From positions 1-57,634 of the forward strand of contig JACIWU010000012.1 of assembly GCA_014360805.1 (NCBI GenBank): DNA of 57,634 nt, written 5' to 3'. The stretch's first letter is position 1, and the number at the start of each line of letters is the position of its first letter. This DNA comes from Chloroflexota bacterium (GTDB lineage Bacteria; Chloroflexota; Anaerolineae; DTLA01). Below, piece after piece: positions 25,239-32,859 of the stretch. The notes beneath the pieces are model-generated. The model saw only the letters and a list, made by a program, of their open reading frames with translations. It did not search any database and was not told the DNA's origin. The position numbers were made by a program, and so were the translations under genes.

Positions 25239-26039
25239 TTACGGGGCGACGGCCGAATCTCGCACGCGCACGTCGCCCGCGATGATGCGGCGCAGGCCAT
25301 CATCCGCCTGCACCAGGAGCGCGCCGTCGGCGTCCACGCCCACGGCCACACCTGTGATGCGCTCGCCGGGAAGTTCCACCGCCACCGCGCGGCCGATGGT
25401 ATCCAGCGCGGATTCCCATTCGCGCACCGGCGACCGGCCCGCGCGCAGCGCCGCATAGCGTTCGGCGATTCGCTCCACGATGACGCGCAAGAGGTCTGCG
25501 CGCGCCACGGGGTGGCCGACGGCGTTGCGGATACTCGTGGCGGGGGAGTCAAACTCGGCGGCGGATGGATCCCAGTTCACGTTGAGGCCGATGCCCACGA
25601 CGACATAGCCCCCGCCCCGGGCGTCCGTGCTGATTTCGGTGAGGATGCCGCCCAGTTTGCGCCCAGCGTGCACCAGGTCGTTGGGCCACTTGATGCCGAT
25701 GGAGACCCCCAGGGTCTCGGCGACAGCGTCGCGCACGGCCAGCGAGCAGAGCATCGTGTAGGTCAAGGGCGAATGGGCCTGCGCCGACGCGGGGGGGCGA
25801 AACAGGACGGAGAACAACAGACTGCTGCCGGCGGGCGCAACCCATCGGCGGTTCAGCCGCCCGCGCCCGGCGGTCTGCTCGTCGGCCAGGATGAGCGTCC
25901 CCTCCGGCGCCCCCTCGGACGCCAGGCGCTTGAGCACGTCGTTGGTGGAGGTTGTGGATGGAAGATAAAGCGCGCGCGATACGAAGGGCACGTCCGCCAA
26001 CGAGTTCTCCACAACCTCTTGGGACAGTTCGGCTTCCAC
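25239..26039 (-). CDS. birA: Biotin-[acetyl-CoA carboxylase] ligase
   Basis: About 266 residues. It transfers biotin to the carrier lysine of biotin-dependent carboxylases through biotinyl-AMP. Seen: LPSTTSTNDVLKRLA, the adenylate-binding loop QTAGRGRLNRRW, IKWPNDLVHAGRKLGGIL and VVGIGLNVNW, then the C-terminal SH3-like domain (about 220-265). The N-terminal DNA-binding domain of E. coli BirA is missing, so it is the group I enzyme without repressor activity. GTG 26039 is preferred because GGGAGGG lies 6 bases upstream. ATGs at 26045 and 26054 lack a suitable site. Confidence 0.92.
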   Translation of the reverse strand: MEAELSQEVVENSLADVPFVSRALYLPSTTSTNDVLKRLASEGAPEGTLILADEQTAGRGRLNRRWVAPAGSSLLFSVLFRPPASAQAHSPLTYTMLCSLAVRDAVAETLGVSIGIKWPNDLVHAGRKLGGILTEISTDARGGGYVVVGIGLNVNWDPSAAEFDSPATSIRNAVGHPVARADLLRVIVERIAERYAALRAGRSPVREWESALDTIGRAVAVELPGERITGVAVGVDADGALLVQADDGLRRIIAGDVRVRDSAVAP

Positions 26040-26075
26040 GAGCATCCCTCCCATCGCTTGCGCGCCGCAACAGAA

Positions 26076-26110
26076 CCAGCCCCTCGGCGGGGTTGCCGCG
26101 TCGGGGCTGG
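26076..26110 (-). terminator. Terminator-like hairpin after rpsT
   Basis: CCAGCCCC (26076-26083) pairs with GGGGCTGG (26103-26110), with a smaller stem inside the loop. On the minus strand TTCTGTT follows. Confidence 0.55.
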
Positions 26111-26154
26111 CTTGGGCTCTGAGTTCTCGGCTTTGGCAGCCGACAGCGCAGCGG

Positions 26155-26436
26155 CTAGGCCTGCGCCTCCTGCTGGGCCTTGTTGTACAGTTTCATCAGC
26201 CTGGACTTGCGACGGGCAGCGTTGTTCTTGTGCAGGACGCCGCGCTCCGCAGCCACATCCAGCGCGCGAATGGCCTGGCGCAGCGCCTCCATCTGCTGTT
26301 CCGGGGTGTCCCCCTCCAGGATGGCTGTCCGAGCCTTCTTCACGTAGGTGCGGGCGCTGGACCGATACACGCGGTTGCGCAGTGCGCGCTTGCGCGAGAT
26401 GCGAATTCGCTTGATTGCAGACTTCGTGTTCGCCAA
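26155..26436 (-). CDS. rpsT: 30S ribosomal protein S20
   Basis: 93 residues, a small-subunit protein that binds 16S rRNA near the 5' domain and helix 44. The basic N-terminus ANTKSAIKRIRISRKRALRN and the helical body with the LHKNNAARRKSRLMKLYNKA block are diagnostic. The start codon is TTG at 26436 (GGGAGGAG 5-6 bases upstream). A TTG or other rare start in rpsT is known in other bacteria, where it takes part in autoregulation. A weak promoter candidate (TTGGAG, 18 bp, TATAGT on the minus strand near 26470-26500) overlaps the short leader. Confidence 0.96.
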   Translation of the reverse strand: MANTKSAIKRIRISRKRALRNRVYRSSARTYVKKARTAILEGDTPEQQMEALRQAIRALDVAAERGVLHKNNAARRKSRLMKLYNKAQQEAQA

Positions 26437-26499
26437 AGATACTCCTCCCTTGTTACAATAGCACCATACTATATATCAACTATGGGGTTTTCTCCAAAT

Positions 26500-27093
26500 T
26501 CAGGCTTCTCGCTTGAGGCCCGGCAGCGGAAGCCCTGCCTTCGCGAACCGCGCCTCTATCTCCTTGCGGGCCTCCGCCAGCCCCTCGTCTATGAGCGGAT
26601 ACACAAGCCACACCAGCGCAAACCCGAATAGCGCGCCCGTGATGACCCGCGACCACCACGTGCTCACCCACAAGCCGAAGAACTGGCCTGCGCCGTCCAC
26701 CGCCATCGGCAGGACGAGCAGCGCGGCAGCCTTGAGCGACAGCCCCTTCACCCGCGGCCGCAGCAGGGCGTAGGCGATACCCGCCAGCACCACGGTGGTG
26801 TACGTGGCCGTGTCCCGCTGGCAGTAGGCCATCTGGTGGCCGAAGACGAAGAACGACCGCTCGGGCCGCTGGTGGCAGGCCACGCGATACGCCGCGAAGA
26901 TGAGTTGCCCTGCAAACTCTAGCCCCCTGGACTTCAGGTACGGTGACAGGAGCGGAAGCCCCGCGTAGATGGCGGCGAGAAGATTCGCCACCAGCAACCA
27001 GTGCCGCGACAGCACATAGATGGCCTGATCGGCGGCGATCACGAGATCTCTTGCCAGGCCCGACACCTTGGGGCGTTGCGCGTCGCCGTGCAT
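26500..27093 (-). CDS. DUF2085 integral membrane protein
   Basis: 197 residues with about four to five membrane helices. The family hallmark is the RVACHQRPERSFFVFGHQMAYC region followed by QRDTATY in the first periplasmic or loop segment, with Cys and His residues that could bind a metal or take part in redox reactions. The C-terminus ends in an amphipathic tail. The function of DUF2085 is unknown. It lies 12 bases downstream of the tlpA-like gene and so ends the cytochrome c maturation operon. Confidence 0.82.
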   Translation of the reverse strand: MHGDAQRPKVSGLARDLVIAADQAIYVLSRHWLLVANLLAAIYAGLPLLSPYLKSRGLEFAGQLIFAAYRVACHQRPERSFFVFGHQMAYCQRDTATYTTVVLAGIAYALLRPRVKGLSLKAAALLVLPMAVDGAGQFFGLWVSTWWSRVITGALFGFALVWLVYPLIDEGLAEARKEIEARFAKAGLPLPGLKREA

Positions 27094-27105
27094 GGCTGCT
27101 CCCTG

Positions 27106-27684
27106 CTACTTGATGAGATCGTATAGCCGATCCAGGTCGGCGGCGGTCAACGACCCCACGAAAATCTCGCGCACGATCCCCGCCCTGTCCACGAAGAAAC
27201 TGGCGGGGATGCCGCTGACCCGATAGAGCCTGCCCACCGCGCCCGAGGAGTCAATGGCTACGGTGAAGGTCATCCCGTACTTCTCCATAAATCCGGCCAC
27301 GTCCTTGCTGGACTCTTGGACGTTCACGGCGACGACGACGAAGCCATTCGCCTTGTACCGCTCGTAGGCCTTCTGGATCTCCGGCACCTCGGCGCGGCAC
27401 GGCGGGCACCACGTGGCCCAGAAGTTCACCAGCACGGGCTTGCCCTTCAGGTCGCTCAGGCGGGTCTTCTTGCCGTTGGGGTACGAAATCTCAAAGTCCG
27501 GCGCGGGCGAGCCTTTTTGCAGCGTCGGCTGGGTCGTGCCTGGGATGAGCGCCGCCTTGCCGATGTCCGGCGCATCGCTTCCCCCCGACGCCCCGCCCTT
27601 GAGCAGCCACAGCCCCGCAATCAGGCAAACGATGCCGGCCAGTACCAGAACCAGTACAATGCGATTCCGCACGGTTGTCCTCAC
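27106..27684 (-). CDS. TlpA/ResA-like thiol-disulfide oxidoreductase
   Basis: 192 residues. An N-terminal membrane anchor (IVLVLVLAGIVCLIAGLWLL) holds a thioredoxin-fold domain outside the membrane. The active site is WATWCPPCRAEVPEIQ (CPPC), and GIPASFFVDRAGIV supplies the cis-Pro region. It would reduce the CxxCH cysteines of apocytochrome c before heme attachment, with electrons from CcdA encoded just upstream. The GTG start overlaps the ccdA stop (GTGA). Confidence 0.9.
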   Translation of the reverse strand: MRTTVRNRIVLVLVLAGIVCLIAGLWLLKGGASGGSDAPDIGKAALIPGTTQPTLQKGSPAPDFEISYPNGKKTRLSDLKGKPVLVNFWATWCPPCRAEVPEIQKAYERYKANGFVVVAVNVQESSKDVAGFMEKYGMTFTVAIDSSGAVGRLYRVSGIPASFFVDRAGIVREIFVGSLTAADLDRLYDLIK

Positions 27685-28397
27685 TCAATGCCAAGGTTGA
27701 AGAAACTGCCGTAGGCCGATAGGAGCTGCAGCGAATCCGTGAATATCGCCGCGCCGATGAGGATGAGCAAGACGCCGCTGATCCACGACACCCACTGCAT
27801 GTACCGGCCCATGCGCCGAATCCAGGCGGTCAGGCTCCCGACGGCCAGCCCCGCCAACACGAACGGGAACCCCAGCCCCAGCGCGTACACAAAGAGCAGG
27901 AACGCACCCTGGCCCGCCGTCTGGGTGTTGCTGGCCAGCAGGAGGATGGCCGTCAGGATAGGGCCCACGCACGGCGCCCACCCCGCCGAGAAGAAAACTC
28001 CCATCAGGAACGACGACAGGTACCCGACTCCCCTGTGCTGCACCTGCGCGCGCGTGTCGTAGTACAGAAACGGAATCTTGAGCAGGCCCAGCGTGTGCAG
28101 GCCGAACACGATGAGCGCGATGCCGCCGATGCGCTGCACCCACACCAGGTAGCGGCTCAACAGGCTGCTGATGACCCCGACCGACGCGCCGAGCGCCACG
28201 AACACCAGGCTGAACCCCGCGACGAACGCCAGCGAATGGAGGACGCCCGCCTTCCTGTCGCTGACGACGCCCGCGACGGTGCCGCCCCCCAGGTAGCCCA
28301 GGTACGCGGGCACCAGCGGCAGCACGCACGGCGACGCAAACGACAGCAGCCCCCCGATAAAGGCCAGGGCCAGGCTCACGTTCTGTCCTTCCATCAT
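27681..28397 (-). CDS. ccdA: Cytochrome c biogenesis protein CcdA (thiol-electron transporter)
   Basis: 238 residues, six predicted helices. It moves reducing equivalents from cytoplasmic thioredoxin across the membrane to TlpA-like proteins. The first conserved cysteine is in LLSFASPCVLPLVPAYLGYL and the second in FFSAGWAPCVGPILTAILLL, the two halves of the CcdA/DsbD-beta fold. Its ATG overlaps the ccmD stop (TAATG). A second ATG three bases on is possible. Confidence 0.94.
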   Translation of the reverse strand: MMEGQNVSLALAFIGGLLSFASPCVLPLVPAYLGYLGGGTVAGVVSDRKAGVLHSLAFVAGFSLVFVALGASVGVISSLLSRYLVWVQRIGGIALIVFGLHTLGLLKIPFLYYDTRAQVQHRGVGYLSSFLMGVFFSAGWAPCVGPILTAILLLASNTQTAGQGAFLLFVYALGLGFPFVLAGLAVGSLTAWIRRMGRYMQWVSWISGVLLILIGAAIFTDSLQLLSAYGSFFNLGIE

Positions 28398-28534
28398 TAT
28401 CCCCTGCGGCGCTCCATCTCCTCGCGCAGCGCCTCAATTTCGCGCTGCAGGCTCTTCTGCTTGCGGTACACGCCGAACACCAGCGCAAAGGTCAGCACCC
28501 AGAACACGAAATAGGCAGCGATCAGATAGGTCAT
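28397..28534 (-). CDS. ccmD: CcmD-like small membrane protein
   Basis: 45 residues: one membrane helix (MTYLIAAYFVFWVLTFALVF) followed by a charged coiled-coil-like tail (RKQKSLQREIEALREEMERR). This is the layout of CcmD, which helps release holo-CcmE from the CcmABC complex. It has a GGGAGAG ribosome binding site before the ATG. Position between ccmC and ccdA supports the call. It is short enough to be missed by automatic annotation. Confidence 0.8.
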   Translation of the reverse strand: MTYLIAAYFVFWVLTFALVFGVYRKQKSLQREIEALREEMERRRG

Positions 28535-28565
28535 GTTTCTCTCCCTCGCGTGATTCTCTTGTTTG

Positions 28566-28700
28566 GGCCGTTGGCCGATAGCCTTTGACCAATAGCCTCT
28601 ACCTTTAGCCTACAGCCTTTAGCCTATAGCCTTTGGCCGCTCGCCCGTGTGCTGATGGCCGACGGCTGATCGCTGACGGCTAATGGCTAATCCCCAACGG
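28566..28700. repeat. Degenerate short tandem repeat between ccmD and ccmC
   Basis: Repeated TAGCCTTTGACC, TAGCCTCTACC, TAGCCTACAGCC and TAGCCTATAGCC units (about 7-14 bp) run from 28566 to 28640, followed by CGGCTGATCGCTGACGGCTA-type units to 28700. It splits ccmC from ccmD by 166 bases inside an otherwise tight operon. Confidence 0.75.
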
Positions 28701-29399
28701 CTACTCCTGCGCCTTGAGCGCGTCCAATTCGTCGGCCAGGCGCTCGGCCCGCACCCGCAGCGTTAGGATGACCACGTACATGATCGTGAACACGGCCAGG
28801 CTGAACATCAGGGCGGTAAGCATCTTCGGCGCCACGTCAAACCCGCCGCCGCTCACCACGATGGGGTGCGCCACGCTCTGCCCCCACCACCGCGCCGCGC
28901 CGAACACGATGGGCACATCCACGAACCCGATGATGCCCAGCACCGCCGAGAACCTGGCACGGCGCGCGTCGTCCTCCACCATCCGCCGCAGCATGATGTA
29001 GCCGAAGTAGATGAGCCAAAGGATGGCGGCGGTAACCAACTTGGGGTCGGACCAGGTCCACCAGACGCCCCATGTCGGCTTGGCCCAGATGGGGCCGGTA
29101 ACGACCACCATCGTCGTGAACACCAGGCCGATTTCCGCCGAGCACGCCGCGACGATGTCCCACTTCCTGCCGCCCTTCCACAAGTAGGCGATGCTGGCCA
29201 CGAAAGTTACGAAAAAGGCCAGGAAGCCCGTCCAGGCGGCGGGCACGTGAAAGTAGAAAATCCGCTGGGCCGGTTCCGCCTGCCCGACGAACCCCTCGGC
29301 CGGCGGCGCGTAGACGAGCGCCAGATAGCCCGCAACCAGAATGCCCACGAAGGCCAGAATGCCCAAAACCCACAGCCAGGCGTCCTTATGTAGCGCCAT
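28701..29399 (-). CDS. ccmC: Heme handling protein CcmC
   Basis: 232 residues, six membrane helices. It presents heme to CcmE. The tryptophan-rich WWD-type segment WGVWWTWSDPKLVTAAILWL is present although the usual WDxRLT reads WSDPKL. Flanking heme-ligand histidines are in RIFYFHVPAAW and in the SVAHP loop (GQSVAHPIVVSGG). It lies three bases downstream of ccmB. Confidence 0.93.
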   Translation of the reverse strand: MALHKDAWLWVLGILAFVGILVAGYLALVYAPPAEGFVGQAEPAQRIFYFHVPAAWTGFLAFFVTFVASIAYLWKGGRKWDIVAACSAEIGLVFTTMVVVTGPIWAKPTWGVWWTWSDPKLVTAAILWLIYFGYIMLRRMVEDDARRARFSAVLGIIGFVDVPIVFGAARWWGQSVAHPIVVSGGGFDVAPKMLTALMFSLAVFTIMYVVILTLRVRAERLADELDALKAQE

Positions 29400-29402
29400 C
29401 GT

Positions 29403-30077
29403 TCACTCCTCTATCACATAGTCAAACGTCATAAACGACAGGGTGAAGAAAATCGCGTCAAACCCCACGAGCAATTGCCACCATCGCGCCAGTTCGGCCC
29501 CTGGCACGCCGTCCATGATGCCCGCCGTGAGTTTCACCGCCGCGATGATGAGCGGCACGGCCACCGGAAACAGCAGCAGCGGCAGCATGACCTCCCTGGC
29601 CCGCGTGTTCACCGCCATGGCCGAGAACAGCGTCCCCACGCCCGCGAACCCCACCGTGCCCAGCGCCGTTACCACCACGATCATCGGCAGCGCCCCGAAG
29701 GACAGGTTGAACAGCACGAACGACACCGGCAGGATGAACACCGCCACCAGCGCCATCAGCGCCGAGTTGGCCAGCATCTTGCCCAAGTATATCGCGCTGC
29801 GGTCCACCGGGCAAAGGAGCAGCCCCTCCAGCGAACCCCTGTCCTTCTCCTGGATGAACGAGCGGTTGAGGCCCAGCATGCCCGAAAACGTGAAGGCCAC
29901 CCACAGAATCCCCGGAACCAGCACGCGCGCGTTTTCGGCCCGCAGTTCCAGCGCGAAGTTGAAGATGATGATAATGAGCAGGGCGAAGACGAACATGGCG
30001 CTGAAGACCTCGCGGGTGCGCCACTCGGCCCGCAAGTCCTTCCAGGCAACCGCCGCCACCTTCCGCAAAAAGCCCAT
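29403..30077 (-). CDS. ccmB: Heme exporter ABC permease CcmB
   Basis: 224 residues with six membrane helices; usual family length is about 220. Family blocks: WKDLRAEWRTREVFSAMFVF near the N-terminus, LGLNRSFIQEKDRGSLEGLL in the first cytoplasmic loop, and REVMLPLLLFPVAVPLIIAA. With CcmA it powers release of holo-CcmE. It sits between ccmA and ccmC with gaps of three bases. Confidence 0.94.
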   Translation of the reverse strand: MGFLRKVAAVAWKDLRAEWRTREVFSAMFVFALLIIIIFNFALELRAENARVLVPGILWVAFTFSGMLGLNRSFIQEKDRGSLEGLLLCPVDRSAIYLGKMLANSALMALVAVFILPVSFVLFNLSFGALPMIVVVTALGTVGFAGVGTLFSAMAVNTRAREVMLPLLLFPVAVPLIIAAVKLTAGIMDGVPGAELARWWQLLVGFDAIFFTLSFMTFDYVIEE

Positions 30078-30080
30078 GTT

Positions 30081-30779
30081 CTACCCCGCCGTCTGTTCGG
30101 CGTACACGCGCCGAAACTCGTGAATGCTGATGTCTCGGGCCGCCGCCTGGAACCCGATCTTCCCGCCCGACAGGATGGCCACCCGATCGGCCACGTCCAG
30201 CCCCAGTTCCAGATCGTGGGTCGTCATCACCACGGTACGCCCGCTGGCCGCCAGACTCTGCAACACCGTTCGCAGCATCGCTGTGGCCTGCACGTCCAGG
30301 CCCGTGTACGGCTCGTCCATGAGCATCACCGGCGGGTCGTGCAGGATGGCCCTGGCGATGGACAGGCGCTGCTGCATCCCGCGCGAGTAGGTGCGCACCG
30401 GATCGTGCCTGCGGAAGTACAGGTCCACCTGGCGCAGGACCTCCTCAATGCGCGCCTCCAGATGAGGCACGTCGTACATGCGCCCGTAGAACTGCAAGTT
30501 CTCCACCGCCGTCAGGTCGTCGTAGAGCAGGGTGCGGTGGGACACAAGCCCGATGTTGCGCCGCACCTGGGCGGGGTGCTCGGCCACGGACACGCCACCG
30601 ATGAGGGCGTCGCCGCCGGTGGCGCGGCTCAAGGTGGCCAGGATGCGCAGGAAAGTCGTCTTGCCCGCGCCGTTGGGGCCGACCAACGTCAGGAACTCGC
30701 CGGGGGGCACGTCCAGGTCAATCCCCCGCAGCACCTTTTTCGGCCCGAAGGCCTTGGTCAACCCGCGCACTTGGATCAT
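30081..30779 (-). CDS. ccmA: Heme exporter ABC ATPase CcmA
   Basis: 232 residues. Walker A is LVGPNGAGKTTFLRIL. The signature motif reads YSRGMQQRLSIARAIL, with SRGMQQ in place of LSGGQ as is usual in CcmA-like ATPases. Walker B is VMLMDEPYTGLD, and the switch His is in VVMTTHDLELG. It is the energy subunit for CcmB. Seven bases separate it from the SHOCT-containing gene upstream. Confidence 0.93.
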   Translation of the reverse strand: MIQVRGLTKAFGPKKVLRGIDLDVPPGEFLTLVGPNGAGKTTFLRILATLSRATGGDALIGGVSVAEHPAQVRRNIGLVSHRTLLYDDLTAVENLQFYGRMYDVPHLEARIEEVLRQVDLYFRRHDPVRTYSRGMQQRLSIARAILHDPPVMLMDEPYTGLDVQATAMLRTVLQSLAASGRTVVMTTHDLELGLDVADRVAILSGGKIGFQAAARDISIHEFRRVYAEQTAG

Positions 30780-30786
30780 GCCTGCG

Positions 30787-31995
30787 CTACTCCTGCGCCC
30801 TCTCTTGAATCTCCAGCAGGCGCGCCTTCAGGGCCTGGCGGCGCCGACGATACGTCTCCTCGTCCAGTTCGCCGGCCTCAAACAGGTCGTCCAGGTCGGC
30901 GATGGCGGCCAGGAGTTCTTCGCACTCGTCGTCGCACGGAGCGGCGGACTCGCCCGCCGGGGCCGCTTGGGGCTGCCCGCGCCGTAGCGCCGGATAGGCC
31001 AGCGCCAACGCCACCAGAATCAGCAACAGCCCGCCGATAATCAGCGCGTACCCTGTGGTGGAGAGCCCTCCGGCGGGTGTGGTCGTGGAGGGCGCCCCGG
31101 CCTGAACCGCGCCCTTGAACTCCAGGGTCAGCGTGTCCCCTTTGGCGAAATTCTGGCCCACGTACCCGACGTAAGCCTGGGGTCCGGTCCCCATCCTGCC
31201 CATGAGCATCATCTGCTCGCTGGACATCTCCACGCCCGAATCCGACAGGAAGACGTTCACCGCCTTCGTCGGGTATAGGAACGTAGTGGACAGCGTCGTG
31301 GACGCGGGGTCGTAGGGGATGACATACGACAGGATGACCTGGAGGGTGCTCTGTCCTGGGACGACCGGCAGCGTATCTGCGAACCCGTCGGCGGTCTGCA
31401 CAAAGCGGCCGGGCGTGGCCCCCTCATCCACCTGCACGTCCTGCGCCTGGGGCGGCGGCGCGAAACGCACCGTGGTCCGCTGCGCTCCGGCTGTCGGCTC
31501 CGCGCCGATGTACGTGCGGTCGCCGCTGTTGGAGAATGACTGCACCTCGTCCACCGCCAGCGCGCCGGCGGAAGCGGTGATGATGAAGTGAATCCGCGAG
31601 ATGGAGATGGCGTCGTCGGCGGTGGTGGTCTCGTAGATGAAGAGCGTCGTCTCCATCTCCGTCTGGCCGCTTTCAAACGCCAGCGCGTCGGTGCCATACT
31701 GAATGCCCAGGTACTCCGTATAGACCACGTAGGTATAGTCGCTCCCCGTCTCCAGCCCCGTGAAGCGGAAGCGGCCTTCCGCGTCCGCGACGGTCGCCTG
31801 CGGGGCTAGGGGATCGGTCCCCTTGAACCCTTGCAGCGTAACCGTCAGCGCGGGCGGAAGAGCAGCGTCGGCCGTGCCGTTGACGACCTGGCCGGAAATC
31901 ACGCCCTGGGGCAGGGGGGTCTGCGCGGCCCCGCCCGAGGCCAGGCTCACCAGAAACAACGTTGCCAGCGCGAGGCTGGCGAGAATTCGCTTCAT
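30787..31995 (-). CDS. Secreted/anchored protein with carboxypeptidase-regulatory-like domain and SHOCT tail
   Basis: 402 residues from ATG 31995 (GGAAGG upstream). A signal peptide (about 1-24) precedes a Cna-B/transthyretin-like domain (GVISGQVVNGTADAALPPAL, then FRFTGLETGSDYTYVVYTEY). A second beta-rich region (about 100-300) follows, then a membrane helix (GYALIIGGLLLILVALALAY) and a cytoplasmic tail. The tail contains a short SHOCT-like helix pair (LDDLFEAGELDEETYRRRRQ). It is not a known Ccm component. It shares its general plan with the protein at 35475-36422 and lies in the ccm operon, so a role in cytochrome c assembly or quality control is inferred only from position. Confidence 0.7.
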   Translation of the reverse strand: MKRILASLALATLFLVSLASGGAAQTPLPQGVISGQVVNGTADAALPPALTVTLQGFKGTDPLAPQATVADAEGRFRFTGLETGSDYTYVVYTEYLGIQYGTDALAFESGQTEMETTLFIYETTTADDAISISRIHFIITASAGALAVDEVQSFSNSGDRTYIGAEPTAGAQRTTVRFAPPPQAQDVQVDEGATPGRFVQTADGFADTLPVVPGQSTLQVILSYVIPYDPASTTLSTTFLYPTKAVNVFLSDSGVEMSSEQMMLMGRMGTGPQAYVGYVGQNFAKGDTLTLEFKGAVQAGAPSTTTPAGGLSTTGYALIIGGLLLILVALALAYPALRRGQPQAAPAGESAAPCDDECEELLAAIADLDDLFEAGELDEETYRRRRQALKARLLEIQERAQE

Positions 31996-32409
31996 GTCAT
32001 GCCTTCCAGAAAGTATGAAGATTGCAAGACGCACACGGGTGCGCTCCTACATGGTGTACCCTTTGCAGCACGCCCCTCACCCCGCCCGTTGCCTGCGGGC
32101 GCGGGGGCCCGGCCCGACGGTGAACCGTCGGGCTGAAGGGGCGAAGCCCTGCGGGCTATCCTCAGCCCCCGAAGGGGGCTTCGCTCCTTGAGCGCGGGGG
32201 CTTTAGCCCCGCGGCATACGCGGCCCCGCTTTCGTGGCTTTCGCGCCCTTTCGTGCCCTTCGCGATCCAGCCGCCCCTCACCCCAACCCTCACCCGGCGG
32301 GCGAGGGAGCGTGGGCCGATGTTAGCCCCGAAGGGGCTTGGTTCCTTCAGCGCGGGGGTTCAGCCCCGCGCCACGCGCGCCCCTCACCCAACCCTCACCC
32401 GGCGGGCCC
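31996..32409. other. Non-coding gap inside the ccm operon filled with palindromic repeats
   Basis: 414 bases without a gene. It holds hairpin-rich repeats: CCCCCGAAGGGGGCTTCG and GCGCGGGGGCTTTAGCCCCG near 32165-32215, and a second set AGCCCCGAAGGGGCTTGG and GCGCGGGGGTTCAGCCCCGC near 32323-32372. Two CACCCGGCGGGC segments also occur. The same units recur at 42940-43000. Confidence 0.75.
32165..32372. repeat. GCCCCGAAGGGGC / GCGGGGCTTTAGCCCCGC palindromic repeats, two sets
   Basis: Each set is a hairpin GCCCCGAAGGGGC-type followed about 10-15 bases later by CGCGGGG-CTTTA-CCCCGCG-type. One set is at 32165-32215 and one at 32323-32372. Another copy is at 42943-42992. Confidence 0.75.
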
Positions 32410-32859
32410 TCACAGCGGCTTGCCGCACTTGACGCAGAAGCGGTCGCCCGCGTCGTAGGGCGTGCCGCAGTTGGGGCACACGCGCGCCGAAACCAGGCTG
32501 GCCCCGCACTTGGCGCAGAAGCGGTCGCCCGCATCGTAGGGCGCGCCACACCGCGGGCACTTGCCGCCCGCTGCGGGCTTCGCCATCCGCTTGCGGGCCT
32601 TCCGCAGCGCCTGGATACGCCGCTCCAGTTCGTCGTCGGCGGCAGCCGTCGCCTTCTGGGTGAGCGACTGGTATTCGGCCTCATCCAGTTTCCCCGTGCG
32701 GAAGTCCAGTTCAATCTCCTCGGCGTCGGCGTAGGCCGCCTGGGTCTCCAGGTCGGGTATCGGCGGGATCTGCTTGCGACGCATCCCACCCAGCAGTGGA
32801 TAGGCGACGAAGGCAACCGCCGCCAGCGTGATCAGCACAACCAGCGCGATCCCCATCAT
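32410..32859 (-). CDS. Membrane-anchored double zinc-ribbon protein of the ccm operon (CcmI/CcmH-position)
   Basis: 149 residues. One N-terminal helix (VVLITLAAVAFVAYPLLGG) is followed by an acidic helical segment with the ELDFRTGKLDEAEYQSL motif common in CcmI-like proteins. At the end are two nearly identical zinc ribbons, CPRCGAPYDAGDRFCAKC and CPNCGTPYDAGDRFCVKC. It overlaps ccmF by 4 bases. Classical CcmH (LRCxxC) is not present anywhere in the operon, and this protein occupies its place. The function is inferred from context. The zinc ribbons face the cytoplasm if the helix is an ordinary anchor. Confidence 0.75.
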   Translation of the reverse strand: MMGIALVVLITLAAVAFVAYPLLGGMRRKQIPPIPDLETQAAYADAEEIELDFRTGKLDEAEYQSLTQKATAAADDELERRIQALRKARKRMAKPAAGGKCPRCGAPYDAGDRFCAKCGASLVSARVCPNCGTPYDAGDRFCVKCGKPL